64,000 nt of DNA, taken from NCBI GenBank assembly GCA_964615365.1, contig CAZTOU010000002.1, positions 154,742 to 218,741 of the forward strand. Direction: 5' to 3'. The notes under the pieces are model-generated. The model ran no database searches. It worked only from the letters and a program-made list of their open reading frames with translations, and was not told where the DNA came from. Numbering within the stretch: position 1 is the first letter of the stretch; every line of letters starts with the position of its first letter. The DNA is from CAVXZE01 sp964615365. GTDB taxonomy: Bacteria; Myxococcota_A; UBA9160; UBA6930. Positions 8,859 through 17,204 of the stretch are shown piece after piece. Both the position numbers and the translations under genes were made by a program.

Positions 8859-9517
8859 CAGTGCCCCCTCCGACCCTGGCGTTTGCGCCGCGAAACCGGC
8901 TTCGTGCTCTCGGGCGGCGGCTTCGAGGCGTCATCGAGGAAGCGGAACGTGGTCGCGCTCCCCTTCACCAGCAGTACGGTGTCCATCGAGTTCTCGGATG
9001 AGATCGATACATCGAGCTCACTGATGTTCACGATTCTCGGCAGTCGCGAGACCTCGTCGAAGAACACCGCGACGTCGTGGAAGTCTCCGACGAACTCGAT
9101 CTCGATCGGGACTTCCGCGTAGAAGTCGCGTCGCATCTCATCCTGGGGCCGGAAGGCCTTGAACTCGAGCCCGGCGTTCTTCCCCAGGCTGGTGATGTCC
9201 GTGAGCAGGACTGGCAACTCCTTGCTGTCCGGGAGCTGCCGCAGCGCGATCTCGAGCTTTCTCTCCAGAGCGGCGATCTCCGCCTTCACGGCCTCCTCGT
9301 TCCCCGCCACCGTACGGACTTCGGTGAGCTTCCGCTGCAGCTGGAGCTGCTGGTCTCGAATGGTCTCCAGCGTCGAGGCGCTCGGGAGATAGAGGAAGTA
9401 CACGTAGATGCCGCACACCGCGAGGGCGATCGCCGGGAGCATCGCCATCCGGTAGGACTTCGGAAGCTTCGCGACCTTCTCGAAGGCTCCACTCAGTGCG
9501 TCGAGGCTCAGGTCCAT
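8858..9517 (-). CDS. pilO: Type IV pilus inner-membrane protein PilO
   Basis: A 219-residue bitopic protein. One transmembrane helix (residues ~22-42, YRMAMLPAIALAVCGIYVYF) is followed by a periplasmic coiled coil (~45-100) and a ferredoxin-like domain (~105-200, LLTDITSLGKNAGLEFKAF, EVPIEIEFVGDFHDVAVFFD). PilO heterodimerises with PilN and organises the alignment subcomplex. The C-terminal tail (RRKRQGRRGH) is strongly basic and not typical. It sits 9 nt after pilN in the operon. Confidence 0.94.
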   Translation of the reverse strand: MDLSLDALSGAFEKVAKLPKSYRMAMLPAIALAVCGIYVYFLYLPSASTLETIRDQQLQLQRKLTEVRTVAGNEEAVKAEIAALERKLEIALRQLPDSKELPVLLTDITSLGKNAGLEFKAFRPQDEMRRDFYAEVPIEIEFVGDFHDVAVFFDEVSRLPRIVNISELDVSISSENSMDTVLLVKGSATTFRFLDDASKPPPESTKPVSRRKRQGRRGH

Positions 9518-9526
9518 GCAGCCCTC

Positions 9527-10126
9527 CTACCGGGTCGATCCGATGGACGCGATGACGTCCTCGGCGGCCTCTTCGTCCGACAAGCTCGGCGATACCAGCT
9601 TCGCGCTCAGCTCGAACGCGTTGAGCTTGTAACCACTCAACTCCTGCGCCGTGGTCTCCCGCAGCTCGACCTCCTCAAAGTAGGGAGACTCGTTCAGTGC
9701 GGTCAGGAACAGCGCAACGAGTTCGTTGTCGAGGCTCATCCCCTCGACCGTGATGTTGCCCCCCCTGGCATCCATCTTGGTGAGCCAGAGGCGCGGAGGC
9801 GCGTGCGTCGCGAGCTCGTCGAACACGTGAACCGGTCCCGAGCGCGACGCGTCGAGCTGCTCGATGACCTCCAGCTTCTTCTCGATCTCCGCCTTGGTCT
9901 GACGGTACTCTTCCACTTGCTTGAGCTGCGGCTGAAACTTGTCGATCTGCTGCTGTGTGGCCGCCACGGCTGCTCTCGCGTCCCTCACATCGCTCGCGAG
10001 CTTCATGTGGAAGAGGGTCACGATCGCGATGCTGCCGACGAGTGCCGCGCCGAGCATGAGGGCGAACTGACGCAGCTCCGCCTTTCGACGCTCCTCGCGG
10101 ACCGGAAGGAGATTGATTCGAATCAT
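9527..10126 (-). CDS. pilN: Type IV pilus assembly protein PilN
   Basis: A 199-residue protein beginning with the conserved cytoplasmic INLLP motif (residues 3-8) that binds PilM. A single transmembrane helix follows (~22-42, FALMLGAALVGSIAIVTLFH), then a coiled coil and a ferredoxin-like periplasmic domain (~95-180). It overlaps pilM by one nucleotide. The tail contains an acidic stretch (SDEEAAEDVIA). Confidence 0.95.
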   Translation of the reverse strand: MIRINLLPVREERRKAELRQFALMLGAALVGSIAIVTLFHMKLASDVRDARAAVAATQQQIDKFQPQLKQVEEYRQTKAEIEKKLEVIEQLDASRSGPVHVFDELATHAPPRLWLTKMDARGGNITVEGMSLDNELVALFLTALNESPYFEEVELRETTAQELSGYKLNAFELSAKLVSPSLSDEEAAEDVIASIGSTR

Positions 10127-11193
10127 CAGTCGTCCGCCCTACGCAGAGCGAGTCCGACGCTCACCCCGAGCGAGGGACCCACTTCTTCGAGAAACTCTTG
10201 GTCAAATCGACTCGAGGGAACCATCTTGGCGAGCGGATTCAGGTGCTCCACAGGGATGTTGGTTTTGCTGTGGAACGCCGCGTCGAGTCCCGAGACTCTC
10301 GAGCCGCCACCGGTGAGCACGATTCGGTTGATTCTGCTCTCCGATGCTGTGGCGGCGAAGAAGTCGAGGGATCGGCTGATCTCCCCCGTCACCGTGTCGG
10401 TGACCGCCTGCATCGCCTGCTCCACCTCCTGCGGCACCACCTCCTGGCTCTGCTCGGTCGATGATCCCCCGATCTTGATGCGCTCCGCCTCCTCCCAGCT
10501 CACCGAGAGGGACTTCTGGATCTCCTCGGTGTAGACGCTGCCGCCGGTCGAGATGTCGCGAGTGAAGGCGGGGATTCCGTTGGCGATGATGTTGATGTTG
10601 ACGACCTGCGCGCCGATGTCCGCGAGTGCGACCACCTCGTCCGGCCCGACGTCGCAGTTCGCCTCGAAGGCGTTCTCCACCGCAAAGGCCTCGACGTCGA
10701 GCACGGCCGGCTCCAGCCCAGCCTCCGTGATCACGTTGACATAGTCGTCTATCAGGTCCTTCTTGGCCGCAACGAGAAGCGCGTCCATCTGCCCTTCGGT
10801 CTCTCCCGAATTGAGAATCTGGAACTCGAGATTGACCTCGTTGATGTCGAAGGGAATGTACTGTTCGGCCTCCCACCGGATCGATTCTTCCAGCTCGTCG
10901 CGGGTCATCGCAGGGAGACTGATCTTCTTGACGATGAGCGAGTGGCCGGAGACCGCGGTCGCGACGCTCTTGGTCCTGGAACTCGCACCGTCGACCGCTT
11001 CGCGGATCGCCTCGACGATTGCGCTCGAGTTCAAGAACGCGCCCTGGACGATCGCCTCGGGAGGCAACTGGGCGATGCCGACATGCTGGAACTCGAACCC
11101 CTTGGCCTTGGCGGTCAGCTCCACCGCCTTGACGGAGGCCGAGCCGATGTCGAGCCCGATGATTGAAGTCGCTTTTCCGAAAGGTAGCTGCAC
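10126..11193 (-). CDS. pilM: Type IV pilus actin-like ATPase PilM
   Basis: A 355-residue cytoplasmic actin/FtsA-fold protein that binds PilN and couples the motor to the alignment complex. Seen: the phosphate-1 loop IIGLDIGSASVKAVEL (~residues 11-26), the SHS2-like region (AVSGHSLIVKKISLPAMTRDEL), the second phosphate motif ALADIGAQVVNINI, and the adenosine motif IVLTGGGSRVSGL. It is the first gene of pilM-N-O-P-Q and lies 23 bp after the small XRE regulator. Confidence 0.95.
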   Translation of the reverse strand: MQLPFGKATSIIGLDIGSASVKAVELTAKAKGFEFQHVGIAQLPPEAIVQGAFLNSSAIVEAIREAVDGASSRTKSVATAVSGHSLIVKKISLPAMTRDELEESIRWEAEQYIPFDINEVNLEFQILNSGETEGQMDALLVAAKKDLIDDYVNVITEAGLEPAVLDVEAFAVENAFEANCDVGPDEVVALADIGAQVVNINIIANGIPAFTRDISTGGSVYTEEIQKSLSVSWEEAERIKIGGSSTEQSQEVVPQEVEQAMQAVTDTVTGEISRSLDFFAATASESRINRIVLTGGGSRVSGLDAAFHSKTNIPVEHLNPLAKMVPSSRFDQEFLEEVGPSLGVSVGLALRRADD

Positions 11194-11216
11194 GGATTTT
11201 CCCCCAATCGACGCGT

Positions 11217-11465
11217 TCAGGCGTGCTCTGGTCGCTCCACCGCGTTTACGTCGGCGCCTCCCGGCATCGGAGGTCCGAACACCTTTTCCTTATCGGCGAT
11301 GTTGAGCCCCAGCGCGAGCAGGATCTTCCGTTTCGAGTCGAGCCGGCACGGGCGTCCCGCTTCGATCCGGTCGATCGTGAGCGTCGACAGACCCGCCTTT
11401 CTGGCCAACTCCGCCTTGCTCATCATGAGAGTCTCGCGAAAGCGCTGAAGGTTGTTGCTCGACAC
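11217..11465 (-). CDS. Small XRE-family HTH regulator upstream of pilM
   Basis: The GTG at 11465 is preferred over a longer frame because GGAGGGG lies 5 nt upstream; this gives 82 residues. Residues ~5-62 form a lambda-repressor-like HTH (FRETLMMSKAELARKAGLST, LTIDRIEAGRPCRLDSKRKI, LLALGL). No partner domain. It is the apparent first gene of the pilM-Q transcript and faces a sigma-54 regulator across a 197-bp gap, so it could autoregulate or control pilus genes; target unknown. Confidence 0.78.
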   Translation of the reverse strand: MSSNNLQRFRETLMMSKAELARKAGLSTLTIDRIEAGRPCRLDSKRKILLALGLNIADKEKVFGPPMPGGADVNAVERPEHA

Positions 11466-11606
11466 TGCACCCCCTCCGATCGCAGAGTGAAGGTGAGACG
11501 GACGGCAGGCTGTCCCAACGATCCGCATATCGGCCTGCGGTTCCGGGGACTTGAGCGGATCGCCGCGAGCGCATTGTGTCGCGCATCACATTCCACTCCA
11601 ATGCAA

Positions 11607-11622
11607 TGGGGCTGTAGCCCCA
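11607..11622. repeat. Perfect palindrome in the XRE/response-regulator divergent gap
   Basis: TGGGGCT-GT-AGCCCCA is a 7-bp inverted repeat with a 2-bp centre, 41 bp before the start at 11663 and 141 bp from the XRE start. In a divergent regulatory gap it is a candidate operator. No clear -35/-10 or -24/-12 pair was found in the same gap. Confidence 0.45.
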
Positions 11623-11662
11623 GAGCCTCACGCCAGCGCCCGGTTCTCCGATAAGCCTCCTC

Positions 11663-13024
11663 GTGCGGGAACGAATCCTGATCGTGGATGACGACGACAC
11701 GCTCCGGGAGAGCCTCGAGCTGGTGCTCTCCGCAGAGGGCTACGAGGTCTCCGGCGCCGCGAACGCCGAGCAGGCGATCCGGCAGCTCGATGCCAGCGCC
11801 GTGGACGTGGTCCTCTGCGACCTGCGAATGCCCGGTATGGATGGAATGGAGCTCCTGCCCCAGATCGGACGGCGGCTCCCCGGCGCGACCGTGATCATGA
11901 TGTCCGCCTACGGGACGGCGGATCTCGCCATCGAGGCGATGAAGCGGGGCGCCTATGACTATCTCGCCAAACCCTTCCAGCCTTCCGAGGTGCTCCTGGC
12001 CATCCGAAAGGCCAAGGAGAGAGAGCGCTTGCGCCGCGCCAATGCGCTTCTCCAGCGGGACGTCGACCGCGCGGTGGGAGAGCGGCCGATCGTGGCGGCC
12101 TCCCCCAGCATGATCGAGGTGCTCGAGCTCCTGGAGCGAGCCGCCGAGTTCAAGGCGACCGTGCTGCTCACCGGAGAGACCGGAACCGGCAAGGAGGTCC
12201 TCGCTCGGGCGATCCACGCCCAGTCCGGGCGCAGGAGCGAGGCATTCGTCGCGGTGAACTGCGGCGCGATTCCAGAGACGCTCTTGGAGAGCGAGCTGTT
12301 CGGTCACGCCAAGGGCGCCTTCACCGGCGCGGATCGCGCCCGGCGAGGGCTCTTCGTCGCCGCGGACAGCGGCACCCTCTTCCTCGACGAGATCGGCGAG
12401 CTCCCCAGCGCCCTTCAGGTGAAGCTCCTGCGCATCCTCCAGGACGAGGAAGTACGCCCCATCGGCGAGTCGAAGTCGCGCAAGGTGGACGTCCGGGTTC
12501 TGGCGGCCACCGCTCGCGACATCGACGGAGAGGTCTCATCCGGACGCTTCCGCGAGGACCTCTTCTACCGCCTCAACGTGGTGCGCGTACGGGTCCCCCC
12601 GCTGCGGGATCGGCGCGAGGACATTCCCCTGCTCGTCGATCACTTTCTGGGGCACTTCCGGGATTCCCTGGGAAAGCCGGTCCGGGAGATTGCCGATGAT
12701 GCCCTGGGGCATTTGACCTGTTACCGCTGGCCCGGAAACGTTCGGGAGCTCGAGAACGTCATCGAGCGGGCCTTGATCCTGGCCACCTCGGACCGCATCA
12801 CGGTCGCCGAGCTGCCCGCCAACGTGGTCAATCCCGAGCGCGACGAAAGGCCGGTGAGACCCGGGCAGCTCTCACTGAAGCGGGCCCGCCGGCACTTCGA
12901 GGAAGAGATGATCCGCAAGGCCCTGGCGGCCACCGGAGGCAATCGAACCCACGCGGCTCGCCTCCTCGAGATCAGCCACCGCGCGCTGCTCTACAAGATC
13001 AAAGAATACGCGATCCGCGACTGA
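11663..13024 (+). CDS. Sigma-54-dependent response regulator (NtrC family)
   Basis: A 453-residue activator starting at GTG. Residues ~4-115 are a receiver (ILIVDDDDTLRESL, phospho-acceptor Asp in VVLCDLRMPGMDGM, Lys in YLAKPF). Residues ~140-365 are the AAA+ sigma-54 domain (Walker A GETGTGKE, GAFTGA sigma-54 loop, Walker B GTLFLDEIGELP, R-fingers around FYRLNVVRVRVPPLRDRRED). Residues ~410-453 are a Fis-type HTH (NRTHAARLLEISHRALLYKI). No kinase gene adjoins it, so it is an orphan here. No good SD precedes the GTG. A hairpin terminator follows. Confidence 0.93.
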   Translation: MRERILIVDDDDTLRESLELVLSAEGYEVSGAANAEQAIRQLDASAVDVVLCDLRMPGMDGMELLPQIGRRLPGATVIMMSAYGTADLAIEAMKRGAYDYLAKPFQPSEVLLAIRKAKERERLRRANALLQRDVDRAVGERPIVAASPSMIEVLELLERAAEFKATVLLTGETGTGKEVLARAIHAQSGRRSEAFVAVNCGAIPETLLESELFGHAKGAFTGADRARRGLFVAADSGTLFLDEIGELPSALQVKLLRILQDEEVRPIGESKSRKVDVRVLAATARDIDGEVSSGRFREDLFYRLNVVRVRVPPLRDRREDIPLLVDHFLGHFRDSLGKPVREIADDALGHLTCYRWPGNVRELENVIERALILATSDRITVAELPANVVNPERDERPVRPGQLSLKRARRHFEEEMIRKALAATGGNRTHAARLLEISHRALLYKIKEYAIRD

Positions 13025-13063
13025 TCCAAGATGGGCAGCAAAGGCCCGGCGCCGCAGACGCGC

Positions 13064-13096
13064 GCGACCCCGCCGCGCTGCTCGCGGCGGGGTCGC
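13064..13096. terminator. Bidirectional hairpin terminator between convergent genes
   Basis: A perfect 14-bp stem (GCGACCCCGCCGCG paired with its complement, loop CTGCT) lies 39 bp after the response-regulator stop and 45 bp beyond the stop of the convergent gene at 13142. CCTTTCCCC follows on the plus strand. Confidence 0.8.
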
Positions 13097-13141
13097 CTTT
13101 CCCCTGGGCCTCTCACCCTAAAGATCCGTGAACCGGATCCG

Positions 13142-13507
13142 CTAATCGGGAATCTCTCCCTCTACCGCGATCTTCTTGGCGATGAGCTTCCCGCCCGCGG
13201 CACTCGCCTCGTACCGAACCATCGCGTCCTCGGTGATCTCCACCAACCCGTCCTGGTTGGGCGCGGTGGGAAGCTCCGCGAGCGTGATCGAAACGCCCCC
13301 TGCGTCGAGGATCTCGGTATCGGGCTTCACGTGGAGCACGATCTGGCCGTCCAACAGAACCGTCTGGGCCAGCAGATCCTTTTCGAGCACCAGACCCTTC
13401 CCCTTCGTCGTCCCGGCGGGATCCCCCAGCGCGACTCCGGCAAGGCTGCAGGCGAGGAGCAGGACCAGCCCGGTGATTGTCGCTTGTCTTAGATGTCCCA
13501 TCGTCAT
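13142..13507 (-). CDS. Small exported protein at the 3' end of the pilY1 operon
   Basis: About 121 residues. A Sec signal peptide (TGLVLLLACSLAGVALGD) precedes a ~95-residue domain with alternating beta-strand pattern (VLLDGQIVLHVKPDTEILD, SITLAELPT, VEITEDAMVRYEASAAGGKLIAKKIAVEGE), which looks like a small OB- or beta-barrel-like fold. No family was recognised with confidence. ATG 13507 is chosen because GAGGG lies 5 nt upstream; GTG 13519 (overlapping the pilY1 stop) and ATG 13501 are alternatives. Placement suggests a periplasmic accessory of the pilus tip cluster. Confidence 0.7.
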   Translation of the reverse strand: MTMGHLRQATITGLVLLLACSLAGVALGDPAGTTKGKGLVLEKDLLAQTVLLDGQIVLHVKPDTEILDAGGVSITLAELPTAPNQDGLVEITEDAMVRYEASAAGGKLIAKKIAVEGEIPD

Positions 13508-13515
13508 TCCTTCCC

Positions 13516-16500
13516 TCACTGGCTCAGCTGGCGCCAGTAGAACTGCCAGATCCCCGCCCCGAATCCCGGCGGAGCCTCCTCGTTCCAGATATCACCCTCT
13601 TGCTTGTTGATGATCACGCGGTTGCCGCCCTCCTCCGGGCTGATGGTGATCCGGGGGTCGGTCGGCAGCCCCTCGCCCAGATCCACCTTGGGCACCGGGT
13701 CTCCGGAGGCATCGGTGAACAGGCCCTCTCCGCAGTGGATCTTGAACGCGTAGAGGTAGGAGTTCCCTCCGGCGTCACAGGGATCCGCGGGGGTCTCCGG
13801 GATGAACGAGCCGACGAAGACGTAGTAGAAGAAGAGTTCGCTCTGGGTGACGAACTTCTCCCCGTCCTCGCCCTTCATGAAGAAGCCGGTGGACCCGCTC
13901 ACGTCCGTGCAGCTACCGTCTCCGGTCACGTCCGTCAGGTCCGACTCATCGTCCAGAACCGGCAGCGGAGTCTCCTCGAGGGGGTCGAGATCCTGGACCG
14001 CGTAGAAGCGGTTGTTCTCGTCGGCCGGTGCCGCAAACCCCTCGAACTGAAGGTTGGCCCTCTCACCGCTCCCGAAGGCGAGCCACAGCTTCCCACTCTT
14101 GAAGGTCGCACTGGGCGCGTAGAAGAAGCTCTTGTAGTACTTGTTGGTGCCCGAGTCGTAGACCGGGGCGCGGAAGAACTTCCTGAACGGCCAGTCGGGC
14201 TGCGAGGTGTCGGTCGTCGCTCCGTTGACCGGGTCGATTCCGACGTCCTCGATCACCCACTTCCAGATGTTCCCGCCCAGATCGGCGGCGTAGATCACGT
14301 CGGCGAATCCATCGAAGTCGAGATCGTAGACCGCCGGCGTCGCGGCCATCGCGTAGTGCATGCTCTGCTCGTGGTCGGGACTGAGCGGGTCGTAGGGATG
14401 GGTGCTCGGGTCCGTCAGCGCGGTGGTGCCGGTGCTGTCGAACTTCTTCATCCCCAGGATCTCGCCGGTCTTGAGGTCGAGCATGAAGATCGCGCGACCG
14501 GCCAGGCTCTCCACGTCGTAGGAGGAGTGGGCGTTCGGATCACCCGCCGGATCGTAGCCGCCCAGGAAGATGACCACCCAGCGCTCGAATCCCGCTCCGC
14601 CGTTGTCGTCGCCGTCCACGCTGACCCGCACGCGGGTGATGATCGGCTGCGACCAGCTCTCCCCCATGTAGTCCGTGATCGTGCTCGCCGCGTCCTCTCG
14701 CGGGAACTCCCACATGTACGCCGGATACGTGCCGGAGGCCGGATTGGTGATGTCCAGCGCGTAGTAAGCGCGGCCCCCCTGGCGGAGCCCGCCGACCACG
14801 ATGGTTCGCCACTCGCTCCCGTCCGGGAGCTTGTTGTCGACGGTGGGACTCGTGTGGATCCACACGTCGGAAACCGAGGGCGACCCGTCCACGAAGTAGT
14901 AGTCGCGGGTTCCGGTGTCGATGGCCAGCTCCTTGGCGTTGATACGCCCCGGGTAGGGCATGAAGCCCGCCATCTCGTCTCCGGTCCCCGAGGTGTAGTC
15001 CGGCGGCACCAGGGAGGGATTCCAGGTCCCCGCGTCGAAGAGGTGCAGGAATCCGTCGTTGGCCCCCGCCAGGATCACCCGATCCCGGTGTTCGTACAGG
15101 GATCGGAACGCGCTATAGCTCGCTCCCGGCAGGAAGGAACGGGGCCCGGGAACCACCACGGGGTTCGAGTGGAAGATGTCCCCCAGCTTCCAGGTCCGCT
15201 CCGTACACGCCACGCTGTTCGCGCCGGTGCCGAACTCGCAGCCCCGGACGTTCGCAACCACCTCCGCGGCCAGCTCCTCGGCATCCGTCGCGATGCTCCC
15301 CGAGTAGGTGCTGGTGGGCGGGAACGTCACGTCCAGGTCCGTCGCGGTCAGCACGCCACCGCCGGAGGTGTGCAGGAACTCCTCTCGGTCCGACACCCCG
15401 GGGACCGCCGTGAGCTTGGAGGTGTAGAGATCCCGCGACGACGGGGCCGTCGAGTCCAACCTCACGCCCGCATCCCAGAACGGCTCTGCAGAGGAGATGA
15501 AGTTGCCCGACAGGCACTGCCCCGGGGTGGGATCGTCGAGCGCGCAGGCGCCGTACCTGTCGAGGATCTCACCCGATCCGGAGATCTCCCACGACTTGAG
15601 GTGTCCCTCCCAGTAGGCGGTCCTGTCCGAGGGCACGAAGAGGCTGGTGTAGAACTTACCGCCCGAGGCGGTCCGCGCGGCCGGCACTGTCGCCGCGGTG
15701 AAGGCCTGCGACTTCTGGATGATGTCACTGATCGCGCCGACGATCGCCGCCGCGAGCTCCTCCGCGTTGTTGCTGAAGTAGAACTGCCCGTTGCCGACCT
15801 CTGCGGTCTTCTCCAGCACGTCGTTGGCAAAGGTCGAGGTGGTGAAGCCCACCGTGTAGACGTCGATGAACTGGTCCCCGTCGAGATCCGGCCGGAAGTC
15901 GACCTCCTGCATGAACATCGCGATGTCATCGAGATAGCGCGCGGCCTCGCAGCCGGTGCACCCCGGGAAGCTCCCCGGCTCCTCGTCCTCGCCATCCGGG
16001 TTGTAGTCGCCGATCAGGTCGTCCTTGAAGATGCTGAAGCCCTGATCTGTGTTGGCAGTCGATGTGTCGAAGTCGTCCCGTGTGGGCTCGCCGTCGGTGA
16101 TGATCACGATGAAGCTCTTCTGGCATCGCCACTGGACCGGACTGTCGGGGACGGTGGGCGGACCGCTGGTGCTGTAGCTCCCCCCGCTGCTGCTCGTCGT
16201 GGACCGGTACTCGTACTCGGGGAACTTGGTGGCTCCGTCCTTTCCCTCCGGCCGGTCGGCGCTGGTCCGGCTCATGAAGTAGGTGTAGACCTGGAAGAGC
16301 GTCTCCCCGAGCGGGGTCCAGGTGTTGGCGTCGATCGCCTGGATGGCGTCCTCCAGGTGATCGGCATGGGACTGATTGGTGCCGTTCAGCGAGTAGACGT
16401 GCGGGGTCGTGCCATCACTCTCGAAGTAGTCTTCGTTGGGAACGCGGACGTAGCCGCCGTGCGGGTCCCCGCCCTCGCGGAACTGCGCGATGCCGAAGCG

Positions 16501-17022
16501 CACCGTCCCGGCCGCGTTGACCTGGCAGATCACCTCCCGAAGCACATCCTTCGAGGCGGTGATGCGCGAGCGCCGGTACTTGGCGTAGCTGCCGCCGCCG
16601 AGACAGCTCGAGTAGGTGCCGTTGTTGGTGGCGTTGATCTCCGCGTTGTACGGGTCCGACTCGGAGCTGAAGAGCCAGTTGAGGTAGCGCCCGGTGATGC
16701 GGTTGTTGTAGGGCGAGGTCCCCGGGTCGAAGTAGAGATCGATCGTCTTGCCGCAGCGCGTGATGTTGAAGATGTTCGAGCTATAGGAGTAATTGGAGTC
16801 GTTGTTGTAGTTCGTGCAGGTCGGGGTGGCAGTCGGATCGAATTCCGGGTGCCAGACCGCGTGGTTCATGGAGCCGGAGTTGTCCACCATGAGCAACACG
16901 TTGGGGGGCACGGCGACGGAGAAGAGAGCGGTGTCGTCGGCGCTGGTGACCCCCGGAGAGGCGAAATGCGCGACGAGCGCGAGTCCGACGATGGCCAGGG
17001 GGAAGCGGATCTTTTGACGCAT
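13516..17022 (-). CDS. pilY1: PilY1-type pilus tip/priming protein
   Basis: ATG 17022 (GGGAGAGGAC just upstream) gives 1168 residues with a signal peptide. An N-terminal von Willebrand A domain has the MIDAS motif DNSGS (Asp47-Ser51) and a later VIITDGEPTRDDFD. The C-terminal half (~residues 540-1130) is the conserved PilC/PilY1 beta-propeller, with FFAGANDG-type blades and a calcium-loop-like DLDFDGFADV near residue 900. PilY1 with minor pilins primes assembly and acts as adhesin or mechanosensor in characterised systems. A sigma-54 promoter lies 56 bp upstream. Many Cys residues in the first half suggest disulfides. Confidence 0.93.
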   Translation of the reverse strand: MRQKIRFPLAIVGLALVAHFASPGVTSADDTALFSVAVPPNVLLMVDNSGSMNHAVWHPEFDPTATPTCTNYNNDSNYSYSSNIFNITRCGKTIDLYFDPGTSPYNNRITGRYLNWLFSSESDPYNAEINATNNGTYSSCLGGGSYAKYRRSRITASKDVLREVICQVNAAGTVRFGIAQFREGGDPHGGYVRVPNEDYFESDGTTPHVYSLNGTNQSHADHLEDAIQAIDANTWTPLGETLFQVYTYFMSRTSADRPEGKDGATKFPEYEYRSTTSSSGGSYSTSGPPTVPDSPVQWRCQKSFIVIITDGEPTRDDFDTSTANTDQGFSIFKDDLIGDYNPDGEDEEPGSFPGCTGCEAARYLDDIAMFMQEVDFRPDLDGDQFIDVYTVGFTTSTFANDVLEKTAEVGNGQFYFSNNAEELAAAIVGAISDIIQKSQAFTAATVPAARTASGGKFYTSLFVPSDRTAYWEGHLKSWEISGSGEILDRYGACALDDPTPGQCLSGNFISSAEPFWDAGVRLDSTAPSSRDLYTSKLTAVPGVSDREEFLHTSGGGVLTATDLDVTFPPTSTYSGSIATDAEELAAEVVANVRGCEFGTGANSVACTERTWKLGDIFHSNPVVVPGPRSFLPGASYSAFRSLYEHRDRVILAGANDGFLHLFDAGTWNPSLVPPDYTSGTGDEMAGFMPYPGRINAKELAIDTGTRDYYFVDGSPSVSDVWIHTSPTVDNKLPDGSEWRTIVVGGLRQGGRAYYALDITNPASGTYPAYMWEFPREDAASTITDYMGESWSQPIITRVRVSVDGDDNGGAGFERWVVIFLGGYDPAGDPNAHSSYDVESLAGRAIFMLDLKTGEILGMKKFDSTGTTALTDPSTHPYDPLSPDHEQSMHYAMAATPAVYDLDFDGFADVIYAADLGGNIWKWVIEDVGIDPVNGATTDTSQPDWPFRKFFRAPVYDSGTNKYYKSFFYAPSATFKSGKLWLAFGSGERANLQFEGFAAPADENNRFYAVQDLDPLEETPLPVLDDESDLTDVTGDGSCTDVSGSTGFFMKGEDGEKFVTQSELFFYYVFVGSFIPETPADPCDAGGNSYLYAFKIHCGEGLFTDASGDPVPKVDLGEGLPTDPRITISPEEGGNRVIINKQEGDIWNEEAPPGFGAGIWQFYWRQLSQ

Positions 17023-17077
17023 GGCACTGTCCTCTCCCGAGAATTCGCTTTGCACGAGTCGATGGAGACTCGAGAGA

Positions 17078-17092
17078 GCAATCGACGTGCCA
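17078..17092 (-). promoter_or_regulatory. Sigma-54 (-24/-12) promoter for pilY1
   Basis: On the minus strand TGGCACGTCGATTGC matches TGGCAC-N5-TTGC exactly. The expected transcription start is ~17066, about 45 nt before the pilY1 ATG. The PilR activator is encoded in the same region. Confidence 0.88.
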
Positions 17093-17175
17093 TGTGAAGA
17101 ACTTGAGCGAAGTCCGCGGAATACCGCTCTTTCCGATCGCGCCGCGCGCGCGCTGCGCGGCTTCGGCTACGCATC

Positions 17176-17204
17176 CGGCTGCGCAGCGCGCAGCGGCTTG
17201 CGGG
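17176..17204. repeat. 29-bp dyad element, copy 1, upstream of the pilY1 sigma-54 promoter
   Basis: Matches 26 of 29 positions with the copy at 21119-21147. The core is the inverted repeat TGCGC-AGC-GCGCA. It begins directly at the stop codon of the lipoprotein gene and lies about -110 to -138 from the predicted pilY1 transcription start. It could be an enhancer site for a sigma-54 activator or an mRNA hairpin. Confidence 0.65.

Noticed and set aside
13477..17097. Plus-strand frame of 1206 codons opposite pilY1
   Set aside because: Antisense to a protein with an intact vWA MIDAS motif and beta-propeller; composition is that of a shadow frame.
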